From Hymenopellis radicata (taxonomy: Eukaryota; Basidiomycota; Agaricomycetes; Agaricales; Physalacriaceae), in assembly GCA_015501595.1 (NCBI GenBank), contig JADNRX010000026.1:124001-188000 (forward strand): DNA of 64,000 nucleotides, written 5' to 3'. Below the pieces are notes generated by a model. That model did no database searches. It saw only the letters and a list, made by a program, of their open reading frames with translations, and had not been told where the DNA came from. This document shows, in pieces, positions 32,158 through 46,677 of this stretch. A program made the translations under genes and the position numbers. How positions within the stretch are numbered: the first letter of the stretch is position 1; every line of letters starts with the position of its first letter.

Positions 32158-32892
32158 ATTCCCACCGTTTCTGCTTTCTCTCGCGCCTCCCACTCTGCTT
32201 CATCCATGCTGCCTGTGATTTATACTATCGTGCCGTCTCGATCTGCTATCCATTTTCCTCTCTGGTGTTGCGATGACCTTGTTGTACATGTACCTATCCT
32301 GTCGATAGTTTACTGGCAGACTGGGTCATGTCATCGGTAAGTCTCTTTATCTTTCACGATGCTCATTGACTTACCTACCATTCAGCTCCCTTCTTGACAA
32401 TAACACATTGTTGTGAAATATCTTGCCTCTCGAGCTTTCGTAAGACGTATGTGCGTCAGTACGCTTCGCGCCATCAGAATTATTCATAAGTACGTTCCCA
32501 ATCTTTTGCGTTGCCCTTTTTTTGAAGCTGGTCCTGCAGGTGATTCTGAACGATGTTATAAACATGCGTCTAGGTGGAAGTGACTGAATGATAATTTGGC
32601 CACTTTTATTTTCCAGACGGATACAACAAATACTGAAATAAGTTTAAAGCTCGACTCCATCGTACAACAGTCTCTTCGAAATAAATACGCCAGAAAGCCG
32701 AAAATGTCCGCCCGCTAGCAACAATTAATGGCAGGTTTTGCGATTAAACTCGACCATCGTTCTGATGTTCAGTCGATTCGAAATCTATAAAGTCGGACTT
32801 TTTGCCTTGGTAGTCGGGAGAGTAGGGGTTGAATGCGCTTGGAGGATATGGCTGTCCAGCGAGGCCGGCGGATCTGCCCTCCTGAAGGATGG
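32158..32892. other. Intergenic between convergent genes
   Basis: 3' side of the RRM gene and of the DUF6534 gene. No feature seen. Confidence 0.5.
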
Positions 32893-34401
32893 TTAGGAAT
32901 CATCGTTGTCGTCACGACGCGAAGGACGTACTATCACGACGAGCTCATGGTCGGCATGCCGTGTAGTGGCGGTGGTGATTTGAACGCCATTGTATGGCAC
33001 CTTTCCCCGCGAGGATAGCTGCGTTGAGGAAACATCATCATCCCAAAGAGCGGCCGGATGCGTTCCGCGACGCTCTCCGTTGAAGGCCGCGCGGGCATTG
33101 AGTGTAGCAAGGAGAGTGTTCGAGTATCTGTCGAATTTAGTAAGCACCTCTAGTCATCTGATGTGTGCATTTAGAACTCACAGCTTGGCTAGGAAAAGGA
33201 ATCTGTAACATCATGGGAAAGATCGTCAATTCGGAATTACGGTTATCAAGGAGACGTATGCTCACGGAAGGAAGTGCATGTTGTTGTGTGGGAATGCGAA
33301 GAAGAAGATCAGCTCAATCAGTGCCCCTGCGGTGGTGGTCATGCCAGTCTCGACCGTGAGGGTGATGAGCTTTCCAACGACAGAGTTGGTTTGGGAGAAC
33401 GCTGATTTGGCGCCAGCGCGGAAAAGCTAACACGGTCGCTGGACGTTAGGGCGTTTCGGGGGGGCAGGAAGGGGAAAAGCTTACAATGTACACCATGGTA
33501 GCGGTTACGAGCGCATCAGCAATTGCAACTCCGCCGAGCCAGACCTACGAGGATGTTAGCGGTTCTTGTTTACTGTAAGTCGCAATGGGGACTGACAATC
33601 ACGAATGGCCGCAGCTCTCCAATGCGCGCCACGCCAATGGCAACAGACTATCCTCCTTGTGAGTATTGCTCTTCTCAGGCACATTTCTGGCGACTTACAG
33701 TAATACCGCAGTAGCTGGCCATGGCCCATGATGTTACCGATATCTTGCAAACAGTTTAGCTTGTGAAACCTCGCAATGTACGAGAACTTACCGCCATGAT
33801 GAGGATAGGTACGCTGACAATCTTGGCTAGTTTCCAGATTCTCCAACAGAAGAAGACGTGGACGGTCGAGGAAACTAAGTATGTGGGGTTTAGTGCGACG
33901 CAGTGGATTCCTTTGGTGGGTTGACTTACCTAACCCCGACAGACAAGGCAGTGCGTTGAACGGCCAGTCAAGCTGACTGAGCGTGTTGAGGTCTCCCCAG
34001 CCCTTCGCCAGTCCATCCCATGCCGTGATGGTGAACAGGATGGACATGAGCGTGTCGACTCCTAGAACAAACCATACTTCGGTGCTGGGTCAGAATGGAA
34101 CGCTAGGCTACACGAACTAGATGACCAACCAAGACCTTTCATCCACTTGGGATCCCTCTGGAAACGACTGGAGTAGATGAAGACCTGGACGATTAGTATC
34201 CCGTAGAACATGTAGCCGAAGAGGTTGCCCAGGAGCTACGAGCGAGCGTCAGCGACCGTTATGTCCTGGCCGGCGACACAATCTTACCATAGGTCCATTG
34301 CTATCGAGCGCGAATCAGCGATACTGCTTGTCGAACCTTGTTGGGGCGACTTACATGAGGTCGATATCGGGAGGCACACCAGGTAGGACGGTCGAGGTCA
34401 T
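32893..34401 (-). CDS. DUF6534 family seven-span membrane protein
   Basis: ATG at 34401 (MTSTVLPGVPPDIDLI), stop at 32893. The gene is read over about eight short introns. Blocks typical of the agaricomycete family are GPM-LLGNLFGYMFYGILIVQVF, DTLMSILFTITAWDGLAKGWG, VFFCWRIWKLAKIVSVPILI, VWLGGVAIADALVTATMVYIL, NSVVGKLITLTVETGMTTTAG and the end SNTLLATLNARAAF, followed by a polar cytosolic tail. The family has seven predicted spans and is strongly expanded in mushrooms. Its function is unknown. I see no broken frame. Confidence 0.85.
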
Positions 34402-35292
34402 TGTAGCGGCGGACGATTGGCGTACAGATCACTAGCTCTTTGTGAGCTTATATATATAAGTAGCCGCACTCAATACCACTCCGTACCACCACCGACCTTC
34501 CTAGAGGGTTTACGCATTGATGCTGGGTCCTACCATCATTGATCCATCAAGGCTCCTCCACCTGGTCGATATCATTCTCCTGCCCGTCGGTCCTAGTCAT
34601 TCGTTGCTTGCTCGGTGGGTCACTGGAATGCTGATGTCAGATGTTTCTCAGAGTGGCACGCCGTTGAAAGATGAGATCAGTCCTTGATGCAGATCAGACG
34701 TACGTGCAAAGATAGATGGATCGTCCGGCGTGGAAGGAACTCTTGGTGCCTTTCGTGGACGCGAAAGCGCGCGAACACGAGTATAACAATATTCTGTTTG
34801 GGCATGTCTGATTGTGAAGCCTATCAGTGGCGTCCCGACATTCTGATGTCTTCTGAATATTATTATATTTGTTGAATGCTCTGGATGTGTACAACGGGTG
34901 CAGAGTTCACTAATAGTAATACCTCGTTACTGCAGTGCAGGACGACGTGCGTAAGATGCTGATTGATAGACGTTGCTACTGGTCGTCGTTCGGAGGAGGC
35001 TACTGGACAAGTCGACGAACGCGGAGTCACTGGACGGAAGGACAGTCGGCATGATAGATAGAAGGTGTCCAAGTTGACAGGAACCCATGCGTGTATTTAT
35101 GCCCATAGGGTGATCTGATACGAGCCCTTGTCGGAGCGTCAGAGGTGGAGAAAAGGTCAGCTTGCTGTCTTTCAAAAATGTTTGTCAGGTCCCAGCACGG
35201 GACCTCGCTGAATTCAATGCTAGGAACGCAGTGACAGGACCTGATTTTCCTATACATCTTTCTATGATGGAGAGAAATTTATTGACGTGGAT
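34402..35292. other. Intergenic, no feature seen
   Basis: Upstream of the DUF6534 gene and downstream of the transporter gene. Only short conflicting frames. Confidence 0.4.
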
Positions 35293-37287
35293 CTAGAGCT
35301 TCTGTGTCTTTCTCTGACCCGCCAGGAGTGTCCTACAACCAAGCAGGAACGCCGAACCCACAAACAAGAGGCACTAGGTAGGAACGCGTGAGCACAGCGT
35401 ATGAGGAGAGTTGGACGCGATTTTACCCCAGAGAAGACCCACGGCTTCCACCAAATAAACTGGGACGAGAGTACAAGACCAGCGATCGGCGTTCCTTTCA
35501 TGATCATCAAAACAGGATCATACCAGGAGAAAGCAAAAACGTACCAATCAGAGAAGCAAAACCTTAACGAGTCGGATTAGCTGCGCATCAGAACTTGAAG
35601 GCACAACATTCACACACCTAGGAAGAAGAAGCAGACTCCCATCCGCGCTCCGATCTCGCTCATGTCATGCGCTAGGGCCGCTAGCATCGGTGCCAGAAGA
35701 GATACAACTGGGTCCAATATCAGTTGACCTAGACAATAAGCTTGAAGAACAGGGAGGAGATTCTTACAGGCGCCAGAAAAGAAACCGTAGAGAACAGAGA
35801 TAATGAGAAGCGGTGCCACAGCACTTCCGCGCTGAGACAGAATACCAGGACACTACACGCCATCGTACACGGTATGACGAGATTGAAGACCCCAATTGGA
35901 AGAGCCAAGGCACTGGAAAGGATGCGGCCAACGACACTAGCGCCGTTTAGAATTGCGAGCTGTCTCTGTGCATGAGGGCGGAACAATCATGAGATTGTAT
36001 TTGGCTTACCACGTAGAAAGATAATGATGCGTTAATGTTATGGGTAATCGCGTCAAGCTGGAGATAAAAGAAGGGAATCAGAAGTCCAGACATGGAGAAG
36101 AAAGATCTGAAAGCGTTCAGAAAAAAATCAGCGCATCAGACATGAAAACAGACCCGATAACGGCTAGGACGTATGGAGAATCGCGCGAGAAAGCTTTTAG
36201 CTTTGGCACCATGTTGGTAGGTTTACCTGGAGGCAGTCTTGTGCGCATCAGAGCAATTGCTAAAAGCATTAGACCCGAAACTAGTCCTGCGCTGGCCCGT
36301 ACTCCGTTTTGGAAACCGACTTGGCCGTGGAAGAGATTGTTCAGCATTATGGGATGAAGAACGCCACCGAGGGAGCTCCCTAAACGCGACCACGATAAGC
36401 AAAGCGTCCGGAAATCAGCTACAAACGGTATTGCTTACCTGATGTCACAATGCCCATAGCTAGAGCTCGGCGCTGTCTGAAGTACTGAGCTATTACGCTC
36501 ATAGCGGGAACGTACAGCATCCCGAATGCAATCCCAGCGCCCACGCCTTGACATAAGAAGATCTGCCAGAGTTGGCGTTTCATCACAACGTTCTAACATA
36601 GACATACCTGATAATATGCATGCGGCTTTGTGAGGGAAAGCATAAACAGTGACAGCGACAGGAGCAGGAAGCCGCCGATGAGAAGATGGTAACTTCTCAA
36701 TAGTCAGCACAATTAGCGAAATAGTATAGGAAACTTGCAAGTAGCCTCGATCGAATGCACGTCCAGAAAAGAGGCCGACGGAAAAGAGAAGCATTATCTG
36801 TACGCTCCCAATCCAGCTGGAACGAGCCTTCGGTCAGAGCGTGTAGCCACTTGGAGGCTTCTACTCACCTTATTGTCGATGAAGAATAGTTGTTGAGATA
36901 TTCTCGGACATAGAAATCTGCGGCGACAGTAAGAATGAGTGTGTGATGAACGAAGTTCACTGACCTTGGTACACTCCGAAAGCGTTAGTGTAGCTAGAGC
37001 AACGCGTCAGAAAGGCGAAGTTTTAGTATACAGGGAAGAGCGCACCCGAACGTGCAGAATTGAATAATCCATCTAGGACAGACAAATCATCAATTGCAGT
37101 CTAGTATACGATGATGGCGACCTTACGCTCCGACAACAGTGGCCCAGCCAGCATATCCTCCCTCTGGAAACTCAATTAGAGGGACCGGGGGTTCTTTCTT
37201 CTCAGTGGTCGCTAGAGATGTGCGGCTCAGTGTCGTGACTGGGGTAGCGGCAACAGCGAGGGTCGCAGTAGAGTAGCTGGCAGACAT
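35293..37287 (-). CDS. MFS transporter, monocarboxylate-transporter (MCT) type
   Basis: ATG at 37287 (MSASYSTATLAVAATP), stop at 35293. After a polar N-terminus comes PEGGYAGWATVVGAWIIQFC, the fungal form of the DGGYGW signature of MCT-type transporters. It continues TNAFGVYQDFYVREYLNNYSS and SWIGSVQIMLLFSVGLFSG. Further spans include QGVGAGIAFGMLYVPAMSVI, YFRQRRALAMGIVTSGSSLGG, LAILNGASVVGRILSSAL, LAALAHDMSEIGARMGVCFF, TPIAGLV and a last span CLLFVGSAFLLGCRTLLAGQ. About ten introns; frames join cleanly where checked. These carriers move organic acids or metabolites across the plasma membrane. The gene is divergent from the halogenase 1.06 kb away, so export of a product of that pathway is a reasonable guess. 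Confidence 0.88.
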
Positions 37288-38351
37288 TCTTGCGTGCTGA
37301 GGTGGAGGGTGATAGTGTTCGCGAAGGACGGGCGCCTGGATGTGATACCCAAGAGACAGCTGTAGCCGAGAAATACGGCTGATGCACAGCTGCTTGCAAT
37401 TGCTTCTGCATGATCATCAACGCATCAGCTTCTGTAGCTTCAGGCAGATCCATCAAGTGAGATGTGTAGCTCCAGCAATTCTGGGGCGTGAGCGCATACA
37501 GTAACATCAATGTTGATGGTAATGGATAGGCGAACTGAATTGAGTGAAGTAAAGTACGGGCATCGGTCAAGAGGTTGCTATTTTCAGTATTGCGCGAGGC
37601 CGAATGGCATAAGGATAGCCCAGTCGGTATTGTCGGGCATAGAGGGATCAGTTGAGAGTATCCGCAGAGGCAGGAACAGCGGTAAAGCATGCATGCATGA
37701 ACGTTTGAGCTGAGGGGCACCGGAAAAAGCCGGAATTTCTTGATCACAAAATATCAAGGACTTCCCGAAGTACATGACTTGGCGCTAACCGTCATTGTCC
37801 CCAGTCAAGCGCCATATTGTCCCCTTACACATGGCTCAAATGCAAATCACCATGCCCCATTCCACTCGACTTGACTGTTTGCCATCATGAACGTATTCAT
37901 CAGTGTCAATCTGGAATTTCAAGTCGAATTGTTGGTTCACAAATACATGGCACGTTTACTCCAGATGAGCACTCATCATGCGCTGCTATATATGTTTTCC
38001 GTCATCCATGGTCTCCGCTGACTTCTGATTGTGGACCTATTCGCACTCGGATTGTGAACCTTGTTTCCCATTCGCACTCTGGCCATCGCTCTAAGGCTGA
38101 TGGGAATATCACAAAACGCTGATGCATCACAAATGACCGGCGGACCATCAGGCGAGCATCGTGTTCTATAGAGGAGGCAAGAGTATCTAATGTTTGTTTG
38201 CCCAGCGTATCTTATACAAATGGGTTTAATATCGATTACTGGTGTCCTCGCACAACGCTAATGCGCTGTCACGAGCCCAGAGCATGTTAGACTGATATAA
38301 GGACCGCTATACCATCCTCCGTTCTCCCATAACCTCCCTCTCAATCCCCGC
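37288..38351. promoter_or_regulatory. Divergent promoter region, transporter and halogenase
   Basis: This 1064-bp gap lies between the two start codons, with genes pointing away from each other. Divergent pairing often means shared control. I see no conserved coding text and cannot name a factor site with confidence. Confidence 0.45.
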
Positions 38352-40374
<2,023 letters not shown>

Positions 40375-40660
40375 AAACTGTATTTAATTGTAAAGTATGT
40401 GTATTGCATGGTCGAAATTTCATGGAAGATTTCGAAGGGTACCTGAGTCTTATGAAATCGAAGTGTGTGACTATCTCAGTTTGTGTGACACGGCCTCACG
40501 CGACAGTGTTCTGCTCCCTGCCTCCACGACCTCCGTTGCTCATCCGTCAGTTCACTGCGCCTATCATCTCATTTGGATATACTTTGACTGAAACTGCCTT
40601 TACGCCGCAGACCGGCTGCTTTTTTTCCTTCGATTAACGAGAAACCAACGACTTTGAAAG

Positions 40661-41493
40661 ATGGGCGGTGCTGGTGCGTTTTGGCCTTTCGGACACGTCT
40701 CAGTCCATGGTTCATACCGTTTTCTGACGTTTTCTTTTTCCATTTTTCTCTTGTTACTTGGTCGCCTATCGCGGATTCTCCCATCAACATTGCATTCGTC
40801 ACCATCAACTGCGTTGTGTTTGCTGTTGAATGCATACAGGCTGGTTATTCCTTTTCGCCGTCCTTATGGCGGCTGGGCTGTTGTTCTGCATGGTGTTCTT
40901 CGTGAGTGCCTTTATTATCGGCGGAGTATGGCGTCGCGTGAATCCGAATCTCCACTGCTGCTATTACCCCGCCTGCCCCCGTTTTGCAACGTGTTGACAC
41001 GTTTACAGATCATTATGTTCTCGGACCTGGAATGCGACTACATAAATCCTATAGACCTGTGCAACAAGCTGAACCAGGTCCGTTCCGCTGCTGCGTTGGA
41101 TGACATCCCGCTCACGTCATATTTAGTTTGTCTTGCCGGAAAACATTGCCCACGCGTTCTTATCGGTTCTGTTCTTAATTTCTGGACAATGGACGGCCTT
41201 CTTGTTGAACCTGCCTTTGGTCGCTTTCAATGCCAACAAGTACGCGACTCGCTTTGCATCGTGTCTCGTTCTAATTCACGTGCCAGGATACGGAACAAGA
41301 ACCATATGTACGATGCTACTGAGATCTTCAGGACTCTCGGTGGCCACAAGAAAGAGAGTTTTATCAAGCTCGGATTCTATCTTTTGTCCTTTTTCTACTA
41401 CCTCTACCGGTGGGTAGCTTTTCCAAGCCCTGGTCCCACCCCACTGACCTTCTTCATAGGATGATTGTGGCCCTTATTGCGGAAAGCGAGTGA
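40661..41493 (+). CDS. ERV14: Cornichon/Erv14 COPII cargo receptor
   Basis: Five exons give about 138 residues. Exon 1 is only 13 nt (ATG at 40661, MGGA). Exon 2 encodes GWLFLFAVLMAAGLLFCMVF. Exon 3 carries the family hallmark FSDLECDYINPIDLCNKLN. Exon 4 reads FVLPENIAHAFLSVLFLISG and LLNLPLVAFNANK, and the next ones HMYDATEIFRTLGGHKKESF and MIVALIAESE, with stop at 41491-41493. Erv14 loads membrane proteins into COPII vesicles at the endoplasmic reticulum. Three membrane spans. Complete and well conserved; a housekeeping gene lying inside the possible metabolite locus. Confidence 0.94.
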
Positions 41494-43174
41494 TAGACTC
41501 TGTGAACTGAAGGGTTTTGAATGACATTTATGCTATCTAAAACGACGTGCTTGCTGTACTTCGCAAACCTTACACGAACAATGATTTCTTTCCCTCTTCA
41601 CAAATGCACCGAAACATAAGCTTGAGGCTGTATAGTAAGTAGTATGCGATAACGCCACTTTCATGAGTCGAATCAACGAGTGTAAATCCTGCAAGGGGCT
41701 CGCCCTCTGCCTCTTCTGCTTGAGGTAATAGTAATACGGACGCGGTCGACAGTCAGATGTGGCTTTTGTACCGTCGGGCAGAGGAAGTCAAATACACTGT
41801 ACAGACATGAAATACGTCTACGAGCGGACACGACCATAAATGATAAGGATACTGCTAGTGATGTACGAAACCACCGACCCATCGTCTTCCACCTGCAGGA
41901 AAAACGACATTGGGTACTAAGACGTCCGGTCAATCAGAACACGGCTTGACACTCGAACGGTCGCGTGGAATCTCCATACGAGATGGAAAAGGCGACCATG
42001 AGCAACGTTGGGAAACAGTGTATAGCCGTGCTGCCGCACGAAGAATTGCGCAAAATTTTCAACAAGCCTTTTATACCCTGTCTTTAGGGCCGGCACTCAC
42101 GTGACATTAGCCACGTGAGCGGTTGTTCCGCCGACTTCCAAGTTCCGCCACACCTCTCATTCCCTCAATCCTTACACGTTCTGGACAATCACCGAAACGA
42201 TACCGTTCGGGGAAGACGGTTTATTTCCTGCTTTCAAACCGATTTTGGTGAGAAGAGTATTGTAGGTCACCATTTACATCCGCCCTGCCTTTTCCGCTTT
42301 GCCATCTTTTTCTTTCGCGCGACGAAGCCTCTCCCCGACCGCTTTCTTGCTTTGTTCTCGCGTCTTTTGTCCACACGTTAACGTCACAGATGTACTCACA
42401 CCGCCTCCTCTTCTTTATTTTGCAGTCCTCCAATACAAATTCTGTTTTCGAACGCCCGGATATGCAATCATATCATATGTTTGCTCAAGCACCCACACGG
42501 TCGTCTAGATTCTCCATCAAGAGCCCAGACGTTTTGGTGGTTAAATGTTACTGCCTCAGTGTCCCAGTGCTGCAACTTCCTTAGATCCCGATGAGAAAAC
42601 GAAAATACTGGCCAAGTAACCAGTGAGTGAAGAGAGCCTGTCCGAAGCGCAATGTCTGGCTCGCATTCGCCTCTTGCGACGATGCATGCCAGGCAGCGGC
42701 AGGGCAGCGGAACCAGAAATTATTTCCAACAAGGGAGTAAGTCGGACTTTTCTGTGCCTATCCCTGGACCGTTCAGACTGGGCATCTGTTCGTGCGTAAA
42801 TGCATTCTTCCTATTGGGCCTTTGCCAAGGCATACAACTTGGCAACAAGTTGCGGGGTTGAAATATCCTCGAACAAACATGCGGATCTGCGGCGGCGGGA
42901 AACAGTACAAAGTGCTGTACGCTAACAATGATCACACGGAAGTGTAGCTGCGTCCTCCAAAAAAAAAAAAAAAAAAAAAAAAAAAATCGTAGGCCTTCGT
43001 ACTAGCGTAGGCGGACATTTGAGTTTTGAAAGGTCTGAAACCTATGCTGAGATGGATATGAAACATAGGAATTGGATCCGCCAGATATAAACGGTTGAGG
43101 AGCAGCATGCGAACACAATCTCCTCAACGTCCTGGCCTGTTTATTTGCCTACAACCCGTTTATTTCTTCCAAGG
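41494..43174. other. Intergenic region with poly-A tract and CACGTG palindrome
   Basis: No supported gene in 1.7 kb. It holds an A28 homopolymer at 42959-42986 and a perfect inverted repeat CTCACGTG/CACGTGAG at 42096-42119. It is the upstream region of the prenyltransferase gene. Confidence 0.5.
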
Positions 43175-45021
43175 ATGCAAAATCTTACACAGGACCGGAC
43201 CTATTTCCGTGAGTTTTCACATTATTTGGTATCGTTAACGCCACAGATCTCATACACGATAGCCCAACGCGCAGAGACCAAAATTGCAAGTCCTCGCGAG
43301 AACAGCTCCTTGCTCGAAGTGGTCAGATATGTTGTCGTAGCTCTGCTCGGTACAAGTTCTCTCCGGGAAGCGGAATCTGAAGACCTTCGGACGACTGGAG
43401 TCTCAGTATTCGACGTTCTGACTGAGGTAAGTATGTTCTTCGTCGATCAACGCGGCGATGCTGAAGTTGGAGTCTCATAGGTGTTACCGCCCATGCCTGC
43501 TCGGATAGCCTTCCATTGGAATAAACTTGGCAAATCCTTCGCCTCTATGCAGGAGACAGCAGCCTTCACCGTTGAGGTTCAGGCTCGCTTTCTTATTTTC
43601 GTCTATGCTAGAGTCCTCGGACTCATGGGTCCAGCGGAAAAGAAGGGTCCTGGATGCATCGTGACCGTTGACGGCAGTCCGGTTGAGCTGAGCTGGGTGA
43701 TTCCCAATCGGTCAAAACCTCGCCGAGGCGAAGCCACTCGGCAGCTTCGCTTTGCTTTTGAGCCTCTGTAAGTTTCTTCCGACGATCATTAATGGTGAGA
43801 GACTCACTATTAATGTAGGCATCCGGAAACTGGCATTCCGCTTAAGGGAGCTCCAATACTAGACTATCTGACCTCTCCCGAGGGAGGACTTGGTGTCGTT
43901 TCTTGTCCTGATCAGGGCATGAAGTGGCGCAAGGAGACTGAGAACTTCCTGTCTCCCAACGACGAGGGAGATGAGATTCCAACTGGGAGTCGTTTCTTCG
44001 TTGGTAAGTGTGAATATCCTCGCCGATTATATTCATACTCAAGGACAGACCAGGGTTTGACTTCAATTCGTCTGGAACCCTCACCTTAAAGGTGTATTAT
44101 AACACCGCTTTCTACCCACCATCCGGACAGTTGAGGATTACCTCCACAGAGCCAAACGTTGACGCTCCCGATTTCAAGTCTTTGGACAAGCTACTCCCTC
44201 ACCTTCATCCAACGTTGATCAAACCATTCGAGACGCTGCGTTCGTACTTTGACAATCTTGAAGAGAGCCGTCGTCCTCTAGTGGGAATGCTAGCACTTGA
44301 CTGTGTCCAGCCAGATACCAACCGACTGAAGGTACGAACGGTGATCTTCAATCACATCCCGCTGATGATTCGTTAGATTTACTGCCACACCATGACGGGC
44401 ACCTCCTGGGCGGATGCCAAACGGTCGTTCACGCTGGGCGGCGCTCTTGACGGCCCCAACATCGACCAAGCCGTCCAGAAACTCGAGATTCTATGGAATC
44501 ACATGTTCCCTAACGCCACCTCCGCCATGAATGTTGGAGTTGTCCCTACTCTTAACCCAGATCGCGTCCAACCGAAAGAGGACGATCAGCCTCGACAACC
44601 TGACGGCGGGCTCTTGTTCTATTATGAACTCATCGCTGGGGAGAGCACTGTATATCCCAAGATCTATGTTCCCGTTCGGTCAGTCATCGTCAAGTTCAAG
44701 TTGGGTGCTTGAAATTGACTACACTGTCTAGCACTTACTGCCCTAATGATCTATTCGTGTGCAACGCTATCGAGAAGTTCTACAACGATGTTGGGGTCGA
44801 GGGTTCAGAAGTGGGAGAGCATGGACAGGGATGGGTTGCTCGGGAAATTGCTAAAGCATAGTATGTGTTTCCTTGGATGGCGAGACGTGGTGCTCATGTC
44901 TCCCAACAGTAACCATCGCAAGTTGAACGCGTCCAGCGGCATCCATACTCATATATCGATTGGTGCGAAGAAAGTTGGATGGGAGTTGACCAGCTACTTG
45001 TCGCCTGAGGTGTGGCTTTAA
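43175..45021 (+). CDS. DMATS-type aromatic prenyltransferase
   Basis: Probable ATG at 43175; stop at 45019-45021. Seven introns by my reading, joined in phase. The fold family (ABBA prenyltransferases, dimethylallyltryptophan-synthase type) is suggested by PPMPARIAFHWNKLGKS, VDGSPVELSWVIP (the glutamate that contacts the aromatic acceptor in this family lies in such an E-L-S motif), TLKVYYNTAFYPP, LALDCVQPDTNRLK, FTLGGALDG, LLFYYELIAGESTVYPKIYV and the C-terminal GIHTHISIGAKK. These enzymes attach dimethylallyl or longer prenyl groups to indole or phenolic rings without metal-binding DDxxD motifs, and none is seen here. Usual length, no defect. The acceptor is unknown. The start could lie in another upstream exon. 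Part of exon 5 is duplicated at 47553-47892. Confidence 0.88.
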
Positions 45022-45772
45022 ATAAGCTGAACGCAAGTAAACCGGAACTACGAATTCTGAAGTGAGCGAGATAACAACAGGCTTGCTCTGTCCAGTTCTT
45101 AAATGGGTCTTTCGATAATACTGTATGTAAACTCATGTATAATCTACTTGATATGATAAATAGATTTCACCCCATCAAAGCAGTTATAACTGCCAGAGTC
45201 TCATCCGAAGTCGTATGAGGAGCTTTGATCCACGTTCATTTCGGTCGCTTCCATGAGACTGCAATCACGCAGGAGAAGTTCGGGTGGCATGGCGTCGGGG
45301 TCAGGGCTTATGGGTTTATAACTGTCATAAAGCTGACCTTGAATATTGAAGGGAGCGCTAAGAGTGTCAGAGGACGGTGTCATTGTGAAAGCCGTCGCAG
45401 CAAGCCACCTTCCATGGGACAAACAACTGGTCCAGAGAGTACGGAGGAAAGCGGGTTCATGCAATACTCATTCTGAGTGCAGTCCGCGAACAGGATCGAC
45501 AATGTGACGGTAGAGGAAGAAAAACAACTCGGACCGTATCACCCTTCATTTCAGCGTCATCCCCCCCAGCATTAAACGTTAAGATGATGCTTGAAGCGTG
45601 TCTAAGAGCTACTGTATACATTTTCGTGACGATTAACTCGTATAAAGTACAAATAAGTAGAGGGCCATCCATGTCGACCCAGGCAATGCTACAGTGAGGG
45701 TATAAGGATGATAAGTGCTACAAAAGTTGAATGCATAAGTGTCTGTGGATGTTCTCCAAGCTCCATTTTTTT
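45022..45772. other. Intergenic, no supported gene
   Basis: A small minus-strand frame at 45201-45464 has no canonical start at its head and no family motif. Nothing else seen. Confidence 0.4.
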
Positions 45773-46224
45773 CTACGCGCTCGACGACTTCCGAGAGGAC
45801 GGTGCGCGAACCATCCGATATGGGTGCACCCTAGCACCTTTCGCCAAAGGACGCTGAGGGTTGCGGAATGCCTGCATGGCCGGGCCAACGAGAAGCAAGG
45901 CTTCCGGGCGCGGTTGGCCGGGGATCGATGGTGGTACAAAGACGACGGCGTTGGCGTCTTCCATCGGGCAAGGGAGCAGGCTCACTTTATCTGAGGCCTG
46001 CTGGGGTGGGGGGGAAGGGGTACGTGACGACGTGGAAGAGGAGATGGAGAACTGTCGTTGCTTTGTGTAACCGTAATTCGGAGCGGGGCGTGAATGCTAC
46101 AAGTTGTTTTAGACAAAGAATGCGAATGTGAATAAAGACGTACTGTTTGGGATTCGTAAGTGCTGGTCGTGGGTAGCAGATCCAAGCTACGCAGAGAGGG
46201 AAGAGTGGGTCGTGTAGATTGCAT
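45773..46224 (-). CDS. Small hypothetical protein, basidiomycete type
   Basis: ATG at 46224 (MQSTRPTLPSLRSLDLLP). A first Ser/Pro-rich exon is joined by a short intron near 45980-46030 to a second exon with LLPCPMEDANAVVFVPPS, LLLVGPAMQAFRNPQR and LAKGARVHPYRMV, ending at 45773. The second exon has the look of a conserved small protein family of mushrooms, but I cannot name a domain. The intron borders are not settled. Confidence 0.5.
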
Positions 46225-46677
46225 AATGGTATTGATCGTGAAGGTGAAGTAAGAGTCCACCGGGGCTCGAGGACCAGCCTTGTATTATTGAGAAAATAAG
46301 CGTGGAAAGGTGAAAGAAATGGAGGCGGATGGTTCCTTCATTCCACCGAAGCATGATACTTTATAACTGACCCGAACTGGTATACAAAGTCAGGATGGAC
46401 ACACAATGGTCGGAGGCAACGTTCATTGTTCGTGTCACCGATCACTTGCGTCACAATATCGGCATGCTTGTCACAATCAGCCTGTGTCACGCCTTCCTTT
46501 TCCGATCCTTCCATATCGAACCTCCTCCTTCTCTTCCCTGCACTTCGCTGGTCTTAGACTCTGCTTTCTTCCTATTGTTTTCCCTAACACATTTCACAAC
46601 CAAATTGAAGGGACGAACGGTATGCAACTTGACGAGATTTGCTGAACCATTGTTCATGAATTTGTCAGGTTTTCTTC

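Noticed and set aside
42959..42986. Poly-A tract as proof of a processed pseudogene
   Set aside because: No coding remnant upstream and no target-site duplication around it.
45201..45464. Minus-strand 87-codon frame
   Set aside because: No ATG at its start, no homologous text recognised, and no neighbouring exons in phase.
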